Shown here piece by piece: positions 1 to 10,391 of a stretch of DNA of 64,000 nucleotides. The stretch is from Dactylonectria macrodidyma (Eukaryota > Ascomycota > Sordariomycetes > Hypocreales > Nectriaceae), in the NCBI GenBank assembly GCA_020744425.1, contig JAGMUV010000026.1, positions 372,001 to 436,000 of the forward strand, in the 5' to 3' direction. The notes under the pieces were generated by a model that was given only the letters and a program-made list of their open reading frames with translations, made no database searches and was not told where the DNA came from. The first letter of the stretch is position 1, and every line of letters starts with the position of its first letter. The position numbers and the translations under genes are program-made.

Positions 1-1394
1 AACTGTTTTACACGGGATTGATACCGCAGAAAATTATCCAACAATCGATACCATGAATTCCAGCGTGTGGCATTATCTATGCCTAGTCGGAGCTTTATTT
101 CATCGTCCCATATAGCCGAAAGAAGCGTAGATTTACGTATCCAGACCGCGATGTTGTGTACTTTCCGTAGGGGCGCGATATGCTGCCATCCAGTGAAGTT
201 CTCAAGTATACGATTGCCTCTTCGCGAAGCTCTTCTTCTCTGATGGGCCTCATCTGTTCTTGTTGTCTGTCCGGCGTCGTGCAAGGTGTCGTAGAACTGT
301 GCAAACAACTGATCGTTTGAGGTATCATCGGCGGCATTAAGAGCGGCGATTAGTGCCTCTTTTGAAGACGCGAGAAGAAATGCTTGAAGGGATAGGTTAA
401 TAATGTGGGCGACGCAGCGGATACGGCGCTTAGAGTGATCAAACGTTAACTAGCAACCAATTAATCCTAATCCAGAGATAAGGGAAGAGCTATCGTACCC
501 CATAGTCTTCTCGTAACCGCCGTGAGAGATAAGACAAGCAGGTATCATTTGAAGTGGCATTATCCCCTACATGGTAGCCCACTTTAGAAGCAATGCCGTA
601 CTTTGCCAGTGTATCGATAATTAGAGATGCCTGGGTTTCACCACTATGGCTATAGCGACATTCTGGCATCGCTAGAAGTGCCCTTCGTGGCTGATAATCC
701 TGATCAACCCATCTCGCAGAGATGGCGAGTATCCCATGGCGATGGGGCGATGTCCAGAGATCAGAGAGGATATGGATCTTTGAGATGGAAGCTTCAAGAG
801 TTGCCATGAGCTGAGAAGAATATAACTCATATGTGGCATCAATTAGTCGCATTAGAGCACTTCGGTTGGTCACTAAAAGGTCCTCTATAGCAGGATTAGC
901 TGCTAGCATCATCTCTTGCATCTCATCCTAGGTAATTGCTGAGAAGGCAAGCCGGCGGCGTGTGATTAGGCTGATTATTGCATCTAAATACCGATCGCGG
1001 TCGAACATAGGCGGAGAGAGACATCCGAGTAACGAGAGGGAAAGAAGGCATCAATCCGAGGACGTTTGGCTTCCCTTTCATCATCTAGAACATCAGAACT
1101 GCCCCCAATGAGCGTGCGATCGAGGGAAGAGATAATATCGGCATGGCACCGCCGGGCGTGATGCCATGCGTTGTCCCGCTTCCGATTCGCCCAGGGCTTA
1201 TCGGCAGGGCAATGGAGACATCGATACATCACCATACCCCTAGATTTGCGCGTACGTGACCCGCCGATGGTGTTCTGGGTGTCCTCATCAGGATACGTTG
1301 CTTTGAAGAAGAGGAAAAAGTCCAGAGACGTCCCAGTAATGGGCTGGTCCGAAATCGAGGGCGTAGAGGCGGCGGTGGTCTGGGATGATGTCAT
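1..1394 (-). pseudogene. hAT transposase pseudogene (hAT-A), 3' part beyond window
   Basis: Remnant of a hAT-family DNA transposase read right to left. An N-terminal BED-type zinc finger (CLHCPADK, then H..H) lies at about 1130-1330. The central hAT region follows (LSDLWTSPHRHG, VGDNATSNDTC), then RIRCVAHIINLSLQAFL near 370-440 and KVHNIAVWIRKS and DNATRWNSWYR at 30-170. A 49-bp intron fits at 450-498 (GT..CTAG) and joins DYG to LTFDHS in frame, matching the same stretch of the intact hAT at 48.9 kb. The gene is dead: the frame slips near 1010-1025, and a TAG at 928-930 replaces an expected Trp codon. The C-terminal dimerisation region lies outside the window. No terminal repeat was identified at the right end. 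Family call is firm; exact ends are not. Confidence 0.85.
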
Positions 1395-1848
1395 GGTCGA
1401 TAAATCACCTGGATAAGCTAATTGTGCTAGAATACCTAGGGCCGTTTGAACGAGTACTGAGATGGTGGTGCTGATGTTGAAATTGAGAGAAGTCTTTTCA
1501 TCATCTAATCAGTTGATAAGATTTTTTCAGCCAATCAGAGAGCGGTATTTAGGTGGATATCAATCTGGATATCCATTTAAGAGGCAGAGAGTTATATCGA
1601 TATCGATATATATCCATATCGATATATCCAGATAGCAGAGTTGATATCGATATATCGTATCCAAATACGCAGGTCTGGAAAGTTCATCCCACCCTGGCAA
1701 CGCAAAGAAGGTAGAAAACTTCACGTTTAATACGCTATCGTTGCCTCCCCTCACCATGACCTTTTTCTAATCCTCCACTCAAGTTTCTTCAGCACAAGAA
1801 GATCGCCACCCAGTTTTTGGGAGCTCGCTCTCACACCCACGAATACCA
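1395..1848. other. Intergenic, gatatc-rich palindromic stretch
   Basis: No gene seen. Positions 1555-1665 are dense in short palindromes (gatatc, atatcgatat), possibly the degraded subterminal repeats of hAT-A. The rest is presumed promoter of the MARVEL-like gene downstream. Confidence 0.4.
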
Positions 1849-2373
1849 ATGCCCTCGACGAACGCTGCCGATTATTGGGAGAAGAAGGGCGTGGCAGGCC
1901 TAGTTTCTCGTGCTCTCCTACGTACACTCCAATGTATATTCGCCATCGTTGTTGCGGTCTTGTACGGACTCGATCTTCAACAGGCGACAGATGATAACAT
2001 CAAGGCGGGCTCAGCTTGGATTTACGCCGAGTTCGTAGCCGGGGTATCAATAATTCTCTGCGTCGCCCATCTGTTCTTCACGACGGCTGTGTGGTACTGG
2101 GGCTTACTTGATGGCCTTGTCTGCATCCTGTGGCTGTCACAGTTTGGGGTGTTTGCCTCAGCCTATCTGGGTACTGAAAAGCCACTAAAAGACGAAGAGT
2201 TTGCTGCATCAGTTTCACGCGGCAGGATGCAATCAGCTGTCTGGGTTAACTTCATAAGCATGCTTTTGTGGCTCGCAACGACTATACAGGGTATAATGGG
2301 GTGCTGCGCTCGTCGGAAAAAAAGGCAACAGAAGGACGAGTCTATCGAGCTGGGTTCTGCGGGCGATATATAG
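1849..2373 (+). CDS. MARVEL-like four-helix membrane protein
   Basis: An uninterrupted 174-codon frame with four hydrophobic segments at about residues 22-42, 55-77, 84-108 and 128-150, ending in a basic, charged cytosolic-type tail (CCARRKKRQQKDE). The length, four-helix spacing and the W..F..LLWLATT last helix match fungal MARVEL-domain proteins, which are integral membrane proteins of unknown or trafficking-related function. It is the first non-transposon gene in the window and lies between two hAT elements. The start is the first ATG of the frame, after a CT-rich leader. The MARVEL assignment rests on topology and sequence feel rather than a diagnostic motif; a small PTH11-unrelated membrane protein is the alternative. 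Confidence 0.65.
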   Translation: MPSTNAADYWEKKGVAGLVSRALLRTLQCIFAIVVAVLYGLDLQQATDDNIKAGSAWIYAEFVAGVSIILCVAHLFFTTAVWYWGLLDGLVCILWLSQFGVFASAYLGTEKPLKDEEFAASVSRGRMQSAVWVNFISMLLWLATTIQGIMGCCARRKKRQQKDESIELGSAGDI

Positions 2374-2976
2374 TCAAACGACAATGTTTGGCTTGGGATT
2401 GCCGGTTGGTCCACGTATAGAATAGCCAGAAAAGTATAGAATAGTCAGAAAAGAATAACTCTCTGCTGAAAGGTCTCAGTCGTGATATATTGGAGTGCAC
2501 TGGTGGACCGATTGGTGATGTCGAGACACCTATGTACAACTTACTGTTAACGACAAAAAAATCCTCAATTGTTACACATAGTTATGCTTTTTCCTTGACC
2601 TGGAACTCACGCATTCATCATTAGATCTGCCAAGTAAATGACCCGATAGATGAGCAGAATACACAGAGGAGAATTGGGATACGGAAATGCTGCCTCAGCG
2701 CAGGTTTTGGATGGGCCTATTCAAGAAAAGGATCAACGCGCATTGCCGCGTGTGGTAAGAAATTCTATGCAGAATTACACTATCTTTGTCTTTTCATACA
2801 CGAACATGGTACGGAGGATAGGCAGGCGCTTTGACGAAAGAATCAACTGCACGCCTTGGAGAAGCATAAAAGAGCTCATCAGCAAGTGTCGGCGTGCTGA
2901 ACTGACTTCAGATCACTCAGATCTTGAAAGATAAAATGGAAACTCGCCTTTCGCGAATTGGCTTTTGACATTCAAC
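2374..2976. other. Intergenic, no recognisable gene
   Basis: 603 bp between the MARVEL-like gene and hAT-B. A 94-codon frame at 2650-2934 resembles nothing recognised and has no supporting context. The 8 bp before hAT-B (2969-2976, cattcaac) do not recur after its right end. Confidence 0.4.
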
Positions 2977-4287
2977 CAGCGCTGACCTCAATTCAAGTAT
3001 CAAGTCAAGTATATCAAGTAAGTCAAGTAAGTTGACCGCCCAATATATTTCGAGTAAGTAAGTCTATGATGCCCCAAACTTGATTTACTTGAAATACTAT
3101 ATGTTATGGATTTTCCTGTGCGACGGCCCTAGGAGTGCCGAGGCCATTCAGAGCTTGTCGGCCCAAGGTGTAGGGTAATGAATTGGTGTCGCCTTTCCTA
3201 GCTGATTGCACCAATGATAATCCAGGGACGCGGCAAGGGTGGCGCGGATTTATTGTTTGTTCACCCGCGTGGTCGAGACGCGTCGCACCTGACTCAGAAC
3301 CCAAGTAGTCCCTTTGTGAGGAGCATCCACGATCCGCGATCCGTCAATGATCCGCTATGGCAGCACAACAGCAGTCGCTAGAAACGCTCCTGGGGATTAG
3401 CAGTCAGCGCAAATCGCTGAAACAGCAGCTTGACGCTACGTCCATCAAGGCTGAATCTGCGAGAACGACTCTTGCTGATCTCCCAACGGTCCAGATCGGC
3501 TGCAAGAGGTATATACCAGAGGAGTATATTGCCAACAAGAATCGCAAAGGCCGGCGGAGCTGGATTCAAGCCTATGGATTCTTCCTCACGGAAGTCAGCC
3601 CTGATTTGCGGACGTTGCAGACCTACTGGGTTTGCTCGAAATGTGATGAACGCGGGAAGAGCTCGTTGTTCGTCGCGACAAACACCACGTCGCCAATTGA
3701 GCATCTCCGAAGGTATATGGCATCCGTATGAGTCCGATATGTATTCTTTTCAGCGTCTTACTGGATATAGGTCCCATATGATCACTGAGGCAGACGGCAA
3801 TGCAGACGAAGATTCCTCTCGCGCTGACATTCACCCCCCTTCGAAACGGCGCTGCCTGGAGCTTCCTACTGTAAGATCCAATGTTAATAAAGCAAAGGAG
3901 CTGACGGTCGGCTGGATCGTCACTGCCAATCTTCCTTTCACGGCACCGTCGAATCCGTACTTGCGACGAATGCTCGACTTACACGATGCGTCATTGGCAA
4001 AAGAGGTGCCGTGGAGCCGGCAGTCGGTGCGTGATACCATGCGGAAATTATTCGAGGTAAAGAAGGGAGCAATATCGAGTCAATTGGAGAAGGCAGTCAC
4101 AAGGATTAGCTTTAGCTTTGACATGTGGACTTCTCCAAACCGGTACGCTTTCCTTGGCCTCCACGCTCACTATCTCGACGCCATACTTGGGCATTGTAGA
4201 GTAGAGGGAGCTCTACCCACTTTTCTACTCTACCCAGGTAGAGGAATGGTCTCCTCTACTCTACCCGGGTAGAGTGGGTAGAGTGGT

Positions 4288-4347
4288 GGGTAGAGGACCG
4301 GGTAGAGGACCGGGTAGAGGACCGGGTAGAGGACCGGGTAGAGTAGC
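4288..4347 (+). repeat. 12-bp tandem repeat gggtagaggacc
   Basis: Four perfect copies of gggtagaggacc (4288-4335) and a fifth degenerate one (4336-4347), with looser copies just upstream. They sit in the subterminal part of the nested non-autonomous hAT element and share its GGGTAGAG core. Confidence 0.95.
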
Positions 4348-4489
4348 GGGTGGGACGATAGGGTGGACAGTGAATGTAGATGCTATAATTTGCCCAATTC
4401 TTCGAAATACTCTCCATATGAAACATCCCAATCCTCATCGAAATCCATGTCTATCTCATCATGCATCTCCACGACCTCTACAATTATCA

Positions 4490-4878
4490 CTACCGTAGAA
4501 ACTCGAGAAATTCAGAACCTGGGCAAAGCGGGTTTTTACTCCATTATGCACGTTTAAGCCCTTATCGCGCAGCCACGCCCATAATCAATCCTATTACACA
4601 TGCAGTAAGCGGTTTTTATCTCCTCCTTATATCAGAGCAGCCATTGGTCAGTCATGAATCTGACTGTATCTACTTCAGCGCTGCTATCAATTCAATTCAA
4701 GTAACACAAAAGCAAAAAAAGCGGCTATCTGATTGGAGAACTTGAACTGGTTACCCAATTCAATTCAAGTTATCCAATTAAAATACAGGGTTTTTTGCTT
4801 TTTTATTATTTGAATTGAATTGATAGCAGCGCTGATCTACTTTGCCAAGGTTCTGAATTTCTCGAGTTTCTACGGTAG
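4490..4878. mobile_element. Small inverted-repeat element (MITE-like)
   Basis: Inverted repeats of about 40 bp: ctaccgtagaaactcgagaa at 4490 mirrors ttctcgagtttctacggtag ending at 4878. The repeats are nearly perfect over the ctcgagaaattcagaacc core. Without the 159-bp MITE inside it, the element would be about 222 bp. No clear target duplication was found, so its superfamily is unknown. Confidence 0.7.
4676..4834. mobile_element. 159-bp hAT MITE with perfect target duplication
   Basis: The terminal repeats cagcgctgctatcaattcaa are inverted at both ends, and a perfect 8-bp duplication, atctactt, lies at 4668-4675 and 4835-4842. The first eight bases and the following caattcaa tract resemble the ends of hAT-B, so hAT-B-type transposase is the likely mobiliser (inference). 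It splits the 4490-4878 inverted-repeat element. No coding capacity. Confidence 0.93.
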
Positions 4879-5281
4879 CAGCCCCTCTCAAGATACGAGT
4901 TTCCTTACAAACCAGTTGCCCATGTATTTTAATCACTGGACCAGGACGGCCATCAATTCAATCTGGGCCGTCGATTGAGTTAAGCATGGCTGGCACTGTC
5001 TTTTCTATGCCACGTGCACGCTCGCGCGGTTCATATGTTGATCTTTTGTCCACTACGGAAGGCCCTTTCAAAAGTCTTGTCCAACGCTAATGCGCCACAT
5101 CCCTCAATCCTTGTCAGCTACCTGGGATACAAGTTGCAGAATCCAGCCAGAGTAAGTTAGCTGCTACATCCCCTACGGTTTTAGGGGCTGTAGGGGGACA
5201 ACCATGTCGCATAGTGAGTGTGAGGTGCTATAAAATTAACAGCCTTTAGTGGACAAGATCCCAGAGGACGTACTTGATATA

Positions 5282-6666
5282 CAGTGGGGTTGCAAAAGTT
5301 CCGACAATTTCCCGCTTTTCCCCTCACTTGCGATCGCGATCACAGACATCACGCCGGGCCTCAGTAACTTCAAACAGCCACAACTCAACCATTATGCCTC
5401 GGGTCAGATCCAAATCTCATCATAGTCCTCATCGAAGGACGAAGATTGTGTACAAATATAATTCTGGTATCCCAGCTACTCGAATAGCTGCAGACGAGGG
5501 CATTTCTAAACATGCAATATTCGGCATCATCCGGCGCTACAAACATAAAAAAAGCGCCCAGAGCAATCCGCGCTCTGGGCGCCCGACAATTATATCAACC
5601 CGTGATAAAAATCACATATTCAGAATCGTCGATCAAGACCCTTTCGTCACATGTACAGAAATACTTGAATTGACCGGTCTGCGTTGCCACAAGACGACTT
5701 TAACTCGGTGGCTACGAAAACAGGGCATCCAACACCACCTCGCACTTCGACGGCCATTTCTGAGCCCAGCTGTGGCCGAAAAAAGGCTGGCTTTTGCACA
5801 GCAGTACATCAATGAAGATGAAAGCTTTTGGTATACTTGGATTTTCTCTGACGAGGTCTCAATCGCTCGTGGTGACGGCGAAAGGCAGAAGTGGGTGTTC
5901 TGCCGATATGTAAGTTGAACGCCTTGTCTTTAGATCACTTTCCTAACCGCACCTAGGGCGAGAGACTTAAGAAAAAGTATATACAGGGCCAGAAGAAGCC
6001 AACGAGGCATTCTAAGATGTTTTTTGGTGCATTTAGCTTAGACAGAGCTACGCCTTTGGTCCCTTTAGACGGGGACCCCGAATCCATCCGCAGCGGCGTT
6101 TCTAGCCGGATTATTCTGGAATGCTTGAAGCAGCATCTTCCTGAAGTTATTAATAAAGGAATGACATTTCAGCACGATAACGGACCAACTTATAAAGCCC
6201 GTATTGTGCAGGGTTGGCTGCGTAGCTATGCTAGAAGGGAGGGGGTCTTTTTGCCAACTTGGCCGCCTTATTCACCTGATCTTAATCCTATCGAAAACCT
6301 GTGGGCTATCCTAAAAGAGAGGATTTGCGAACGTTATCCGGAACTTGGAGAGCTTCCAAAGAATTCTCACTCTTTAGAACGTTTAATTGATGCTGCCATA
6401 GAGCTGTGGGCTGAGATTGATGACGAGGTGTTCGAAAACCTGGTAAATTCGATGCCTGCACGGATGGAGGCGGTTGTGGAAGCAAATGGCTGGTACACAA
6501 AATATTGATATAATTAACAGTAAACTCCAGCTTCTGGGCTTTAAATTCATCTAGCATATGATTTAATATGATATTATTTGGGTGGACAATGTGAAGTCAA
6601 AGGTTGGGTAGCCATCAGGAAAAGATGGGTGGATCCGGGCGTTGTCGGAACTTTTGCAACGGACTG
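5282..6666 (+). mobile_element. Complete Tc1/mariner element
   Basis: 1385 bp flanked by TA (5280-5281 and 6667-6668). The terminal inverted repeats are about 25 bp, cagtggggttgcaaaagttc at the left and its near-inverse at the right. It holds a single transposase gene with no visible defect. It is inserted in the non-autonomous hAT element at 4182-6924, so it is younger than that insertion. Confidence 0.93.
5394..6508 (+). CDS. Tc1/mariner transposase, apparently intact
   Basis: Cut-and-paste transposase of 355 residues. Two N-terminal helix-turn-helix regions (about residues 10-110, with a GRP linker in SGRPTIIS) are followed by the DDE catalytic domain: IFSDEVS (first Asp), FQHDNGPTYKA (second Asp) and SPDLNPIENLW (Glu). 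A 47-bp intron at 5910-5956 (GTAAGT..CCTAG) is supported because it joins the two frames exactly at Y/GERLKKK. The spacing between the second Asp and the Glu is 38 residues, against 34 in classical Tc1. The start is the ATG giving MPRVRSKS, preceded by a CAACC leader; the upstream open frame has no ATG-supported homology. The terminal repeats around it are also complete, so the element may be mobile. Confidence 0.92.
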
Positions 6667-8812
6667 TACATGGCCCATCCACAGACATGAGATTACCCAT
6701 TTTGAACTAGCGCCAGGACAAGACTTTTGAAAGGGCCCTCCGTAGAGGTGTGATTGAATCGAACTGACGACCACCCTGATTAGATCTAGTTGACCAATCA
6801 GGAGTGGGTGGCGTGGGTAGCTCTACCCACTTCCACTCTACTCTACTTGGGTAGAGTAGAGCGGGCATCTCCTCTACTCTACCCGGTAGAGTGGGTAGAG
6901 CTCCCTCTACAATGCCCAAGTATGCTCGACGCCTCCTATCAAGTCCAATCGCGACTTCTTGCCCTGCGCCGTGTGCGGGGAGCTCATTCCGGAGATAACC
7001 AAGCAGCGACAATATATGACATCTTCGGCGAGTACGGGATACGAGATCGGATTGGCGCGGGTGTCTGCGACAATGTCTCGTCCAATGACACATGCTTTGC
7101 GAGCCTATCGTCAACTTTCTCCTGCGATGGCCGAGGAGGATATTAGAAACCATCGAACAAGGTGCTTTGGGCATATTGTCAACCTTGCAGCTCGAGCGTT
7201 CCTCTGGGGGAAAGACCCTGACTCGTTTGAGCGAGAAGCCTTCACCGAGGCGGCTTTTCAAGTTGAAGAGCGTGAGCTTCGACTTTGGCGGAAACGGGGA
7301 GCAGTGGGCAGGCTGCATAACATCGTCCGGTTCGTCAGGGCTTCTCCGCAACGGCGAGAGTTGATGAAATCTCTGGCATGCAGCCAGCGCGATGAAGACG
7401 TTTATCAACTCTTTGAGGAGGACCGAGCTGCCATCGATCTCGAACTGATGCAGAACAATGAAACCAGATGGAATTCGACGTTTCTGATGATCCAGCGTGC
7501 CATTCGCAAACGAGAGCAGATTGACCATTTCATCACATATCTCGACACGAAGGCAGCAGAGCCCCGACAACGGGTGCCTGTCCAAGATCATCTTTCACCG
7601 CAGGACTGGCTTCTCTTGGCGGAGATACAGAGTCTACTAAAACCACTCTACGAGATCACCATGAGGTGCCAGGGTTGGGCCAAAGAAGGCCGTTACGGCG
7701 CCTTGTGGGAAGTGATGATCGGAATGGAATATTTGCTCAACTTCTTCGAGGAGCAAAAGCTGATATTCTCGCCCTCGGATGATACTGCTGATGAGCTACG
7801 GCTTGCCAGAGCCTCGGCAACCACGAGTACAGCTTTCCAGTTCACATTCGCTCTTCTTATGTCTATTTTGCTAATACTTTCGCAGGATATAGTACTCCAC
7901 GAGCTGACCAGGGTCGCGGACGCAAGAAACACTTGCCACAGCACACTCGAGACGAATGTACCGGTGCATTCTCGCAAGCTGAGAGTCTTGATGATGACCA
8001 CCGACGATGCATACAAATCTCTATCAATAACTGTTGGTCAAAGCTTGACGAGTATTACAGTCTACTTGGCCAATCGCCACTTTACCCGGCTGCCGTTATT
8101 CTTCACCCGCGCTGGAACGTGTCTTGGCTTGAGGCGAACTGGACTAGCCACGAGCAACTAGTGTGGCTACGGGACGCTAAGAACAGTGTCCGGGAATTCT
8201 TTGAACAACAGTATCCACGTAAGGAGCAGTCCGAGACAACGAGAACCGTGATAGGAAAAGCGACGTGGCAAGACGAGCCCAGTCAATTCGACCAGTGGAT
8301 GCAGAGCTACGATCGGTACATGATGGAGGAAGAAGATGAGCTTGGAGTTTATATGAGGCAAGGGCCAGTCCGGCGAGAGAACTTGAACCCCATTCTATGG
8401 TGGAAGGATCACCAAGAAGAATATCCACGTCTGAGCAAGTTTGAGCTCGACATCCTGGCAATTCCTGCTATGTCTGTCGATCCCGAGCGGACGTTTAGTG
8501 TCACAAAGTTGACAGTAAGCTCGCAAAGGCACAGCTTAAGCCCTGAGATAATAGAAGAAATACAGTGCCTACGGAATTGGCTAGGCCATCAAGCGATCAC
8601 TGTGGGCGAGGTTGTCAGCTTTGGCGGGGATCTGATGGGTTGGGATGGAGGGGAGGCGTGAGAGCACCAATAGCTTCATCCTGGCCTCAGGTCAGCGCTT
8701 TCAATTCAAGTATATCAATTCAAATCAAGTCAAGTAAGTTCACGGACGATTTTATTTCAAGTAATCAAGTTACACCCCCGAACTTGACTTACTTGAATTG
8801 AAGTCAGCGCTG

Positions 8813-9431
8813 CTAGCGCAGCGGCCAGTAAACGCAGATAATAGGATTGATGCTGCAAATTTGACCAACAAGATACACCGCGTGTACCCATCGCCATTAG
8901 GCAGCTCGTAGCATGTGTTCACAGAGTCACGGTGGGCAAAATCATTCAATACTACGGAAGAAGTTCGCTGCTGTCTAAATTGGATCAAGTCGAAAGGTAC
9001 ACACAGTAGGGTTTGTAGACACTCATCCAGACGAGTCTGTTAATTTGAGCCCGTGTGTCTGTCTGTAGTTGGTATATTTAAAGATCTTCAAGCAACCTTT
9101 CCCTCGATCGCTGAGATACAGTCAAGTCTGCTTTGTTCGTACAGGTCGTCATGCGGGTGCTAAGTGATAGCAGGACCCAAGAGCTTAGAGGTGCATGCTT
9201 AAACAGATATGTTGAGGTACGAGAATATAGATACATAGATGTATATATACATGAATTATATAATTTACAAGAACGTAATACAACAAGGAATGTGGCTGAC
9301 GATGTCAATTGGACAAGCCCAATACCAGGACATCACCACGCATACCCACTTGCCAGCAATAGTAACCTCACTCTTCAAACTATCCAGCTTCGCAGTCTTT
9401 TCATCCCTTCTCCGATTCTTCCCAAGATAGC
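8813..9431. other. Intergenic, no gene seen
   Basis: About 620 bp between hAT-B and the arabinanase 3' end. It contains AT-rich microsatellite-like sequence at 9225-9290 (atata/gtatat). It presumably includes the 3' UTR of the minus-strand arabinanase gene. Confidence 0.4.
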
Positions 9432-10391
9432 TTAGTAAACAGTGGGCCAGCCGTTGTCATAGCGGATCAGGTTAATACCAAGCTGGGCAGCACCAACGGC
9501 GTTGTAATAATGATAGACCAACACATCGGCATCCTTGTCGGTGAAAACAGCGGGGTGGCCGGGTCCGTGGATGTTGCCATGGCTAGCGAGAAGTTGGTTT
9601 CCGCCGCCTTGCATCATAGACTTTCCATTGCGGTCGACATAAGGGCCTGTGATCTTTGAAGAGCGGCCAACCATGGTACGATAAGTACTCGCAGTTCCCT
9701 TACAACAGCTATCGAAAGCCACCCAGAGATAATAGTAGTTGCCATGCTTAGTAATATAAGGGGCCTCAATAGCTCCACCGTTCTGAGGGCGAGCGGCAAT
9801 GGAAGTGAGGTTGTTCTTGTTGATGGGCTTTCCAGTCTTAGGGCTCAACTCAGTAAGCTTGATACCAGACCAGAAGGAGCCAAATGAAAGCCACCACTTT
9901 CCATTAGAGTCGACAAAGAGGTTGGGGTCGATGGCATTGTAGTTGCTGTTATCGAAGGATTCGATAACGAGACCCTGGTTGGTCCACGAGCCGGATGCAC
10001 CAGTCTTACTCGTGGCGAGGAAGATAGCTGATCGAGATGTACCAAAGCTGGAAGCTGAGTAATACATAAAGTATTGGCCATTGTGATAGGAAATATCCGG
10101 TGCCCACAAGTTCTTATCGCCCTTTGTGTAGGGAGTAGTCCAAGGAGCACCCGAGGGGAATGCAGCGCCGGCATCGCGCCAGGTAGTACGGTCGCTAGAC
10201 ACCTTGAGGCCAATGTTGTTGGCTGTGAAAGCAGCGAGATAGGTGCCGTCGGGCTTCTTGACTACCGTAGGGTCATGAATAAAGGTATCACCTTTGACTG
10301 GACCTGGGTTGACAGCCCTTGCGAAGATTGAGTTTGCCATTGCGCCGAAGGCAAGCATGCTGCCAACGGCAAAGGTGCGTAGAGATACCAT
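9432..10391 (-). CDS. abnA: Endo-1,5-alpha-L-arabinanase, GH43, secreted
   Basis: A 319-residue protein. The chosen ATG (MVSLRTFAVG) gives a typical secretion signal of about 25 residues; the longer open frame upstream lacks one and would be 5' UTR. It is expected to cleave internal alpha-1,5 links of plant-wall arabinan outside the cell. The GH43 five-bladed propeller acids are present: Asp40 in FIHDPTVV (general base), Asp155 in NAIDPNLF (pKa modulator) and Glu209 in GGAIEAPYI (general acid). NLWAPDISYHNGQYFMYYS and LSFGSFWSGIKL are typical of fungal AbnA-type endo-arabinanases, as is the length. No intron. It heads a loose group of three GH43-type genes (14.4 and 16.4 kb). The symbol is by family resemblance. 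Confidence 0.92.
   Translation of the reverse strand: MVSLRTFAVGSMLAFGAMANSIFARAVNPGPVKGDTFIHDPTVVKKPDGTYLAAFTANNIGLKVSSDRTTWRDAGAAFPSGAPWTTPYTKGDKNLWAPDISYHNGQYFMYYSASSFGTSRSAIFLATSKTGASGSWTNQGLVIESFDNSNYNAIDPNLFVDSNGKWWLSFGSFWSGIKLTELSPKTGKPINKNNLTSIAARPQNGGAIEAPYITKHGNYYYLWVAFDSCCKGTASTYRTMVGRSSKITGPYVDRNGKSMMQGGGNQLLASHGNIHGPGHPAVFTDKDADVLVYHYYNAVGAAQLGINLIRYDNGWPTVY

Larger units (their letters stand above)
4182..6924. mobile_element. Non-autonomous hAT-type element inside hAT-B
   Basis: The ends are exact inverted repeats starting catacttgggcattgtagag and continuing into ctctaccc-rich sequence at both sides. The flanking 8 bp, ctcgacgc, are duplicated at 4174-4181 and 6925-6932, as expected of hAT transposition. 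No hAT transposase of its own is present. Removing the later MITE and Tc1 insertions leaves about 1.19 kb. Both ends are made of GGGTAGAG/CTCTACCC motifs in both orientations, likely the transposase-binding region (inference). Confidence 0.9.
3357..8661 (+). pseudogene. hAT-B transposase, interrupted and frameshifted
   Basis: hAT transposase with an N-terminal BED finger (CSKCDERGK..HLRRSH). Exon 1 is 3357-3712; a 58-bp intron (3713-3770) is needed to restore the second finger His. The frame then runs through SFDMWTSPNRYAF to 4181, where a foreign element lies (4182-6924, target duplication ctcgacgc). It resumes at 6933 exactly in frame (YLDA, then SYQVQS). A 1-bp slip at about 7113-7125 moves the frame between DNVSSNDTC and AMAEEDIRNH. 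A 59-bp intron at 7827-7885 (GT, gctaatac, CAG) leads to the C-terminal dimerisation region (LNPILWWKD, IPAMSVDPERTFS). With both the insertion and the slip this copy cannot encode a full protein. Whether the slip came before the insertion cannot be told. Confidence 0.88.
2977..8812 (+). mobile_element. hAT-B element (with nested insertions)
   Basis: The left end at 2977 begins cagcgctgacctcaattcaa, followed by repeated caagtaagt motifs. The right end at 8812 is the inverted counterpart, ttgaattgaagtcagcgctg. Between them lies one hAT transposase gene, itself interrupted by a 2743-bp element. No 8-bp target duplication is seen at the outer ends (cattcaac against ctagcgca), so one end may have been exchanged or rearranged. 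The left 280 bp recur, inverted, at 59427-59666. Confidence 0.75.

Noticed and set aside
2650..2934. 94-codon plus-strand frame between the MARVEL-like gene and hAT-B
   Set aside because: No recognisable motif, no promoter-like context, and length expected by chance in 600 bp.
4182..6924. Tc1 as the primary insertion in hAT-B
   Set aside because: The 8-bp duplication and the cataCTTGGG ends show the hAT-type element is what split the gene; the Tc1 has its own TA duplication inside it.
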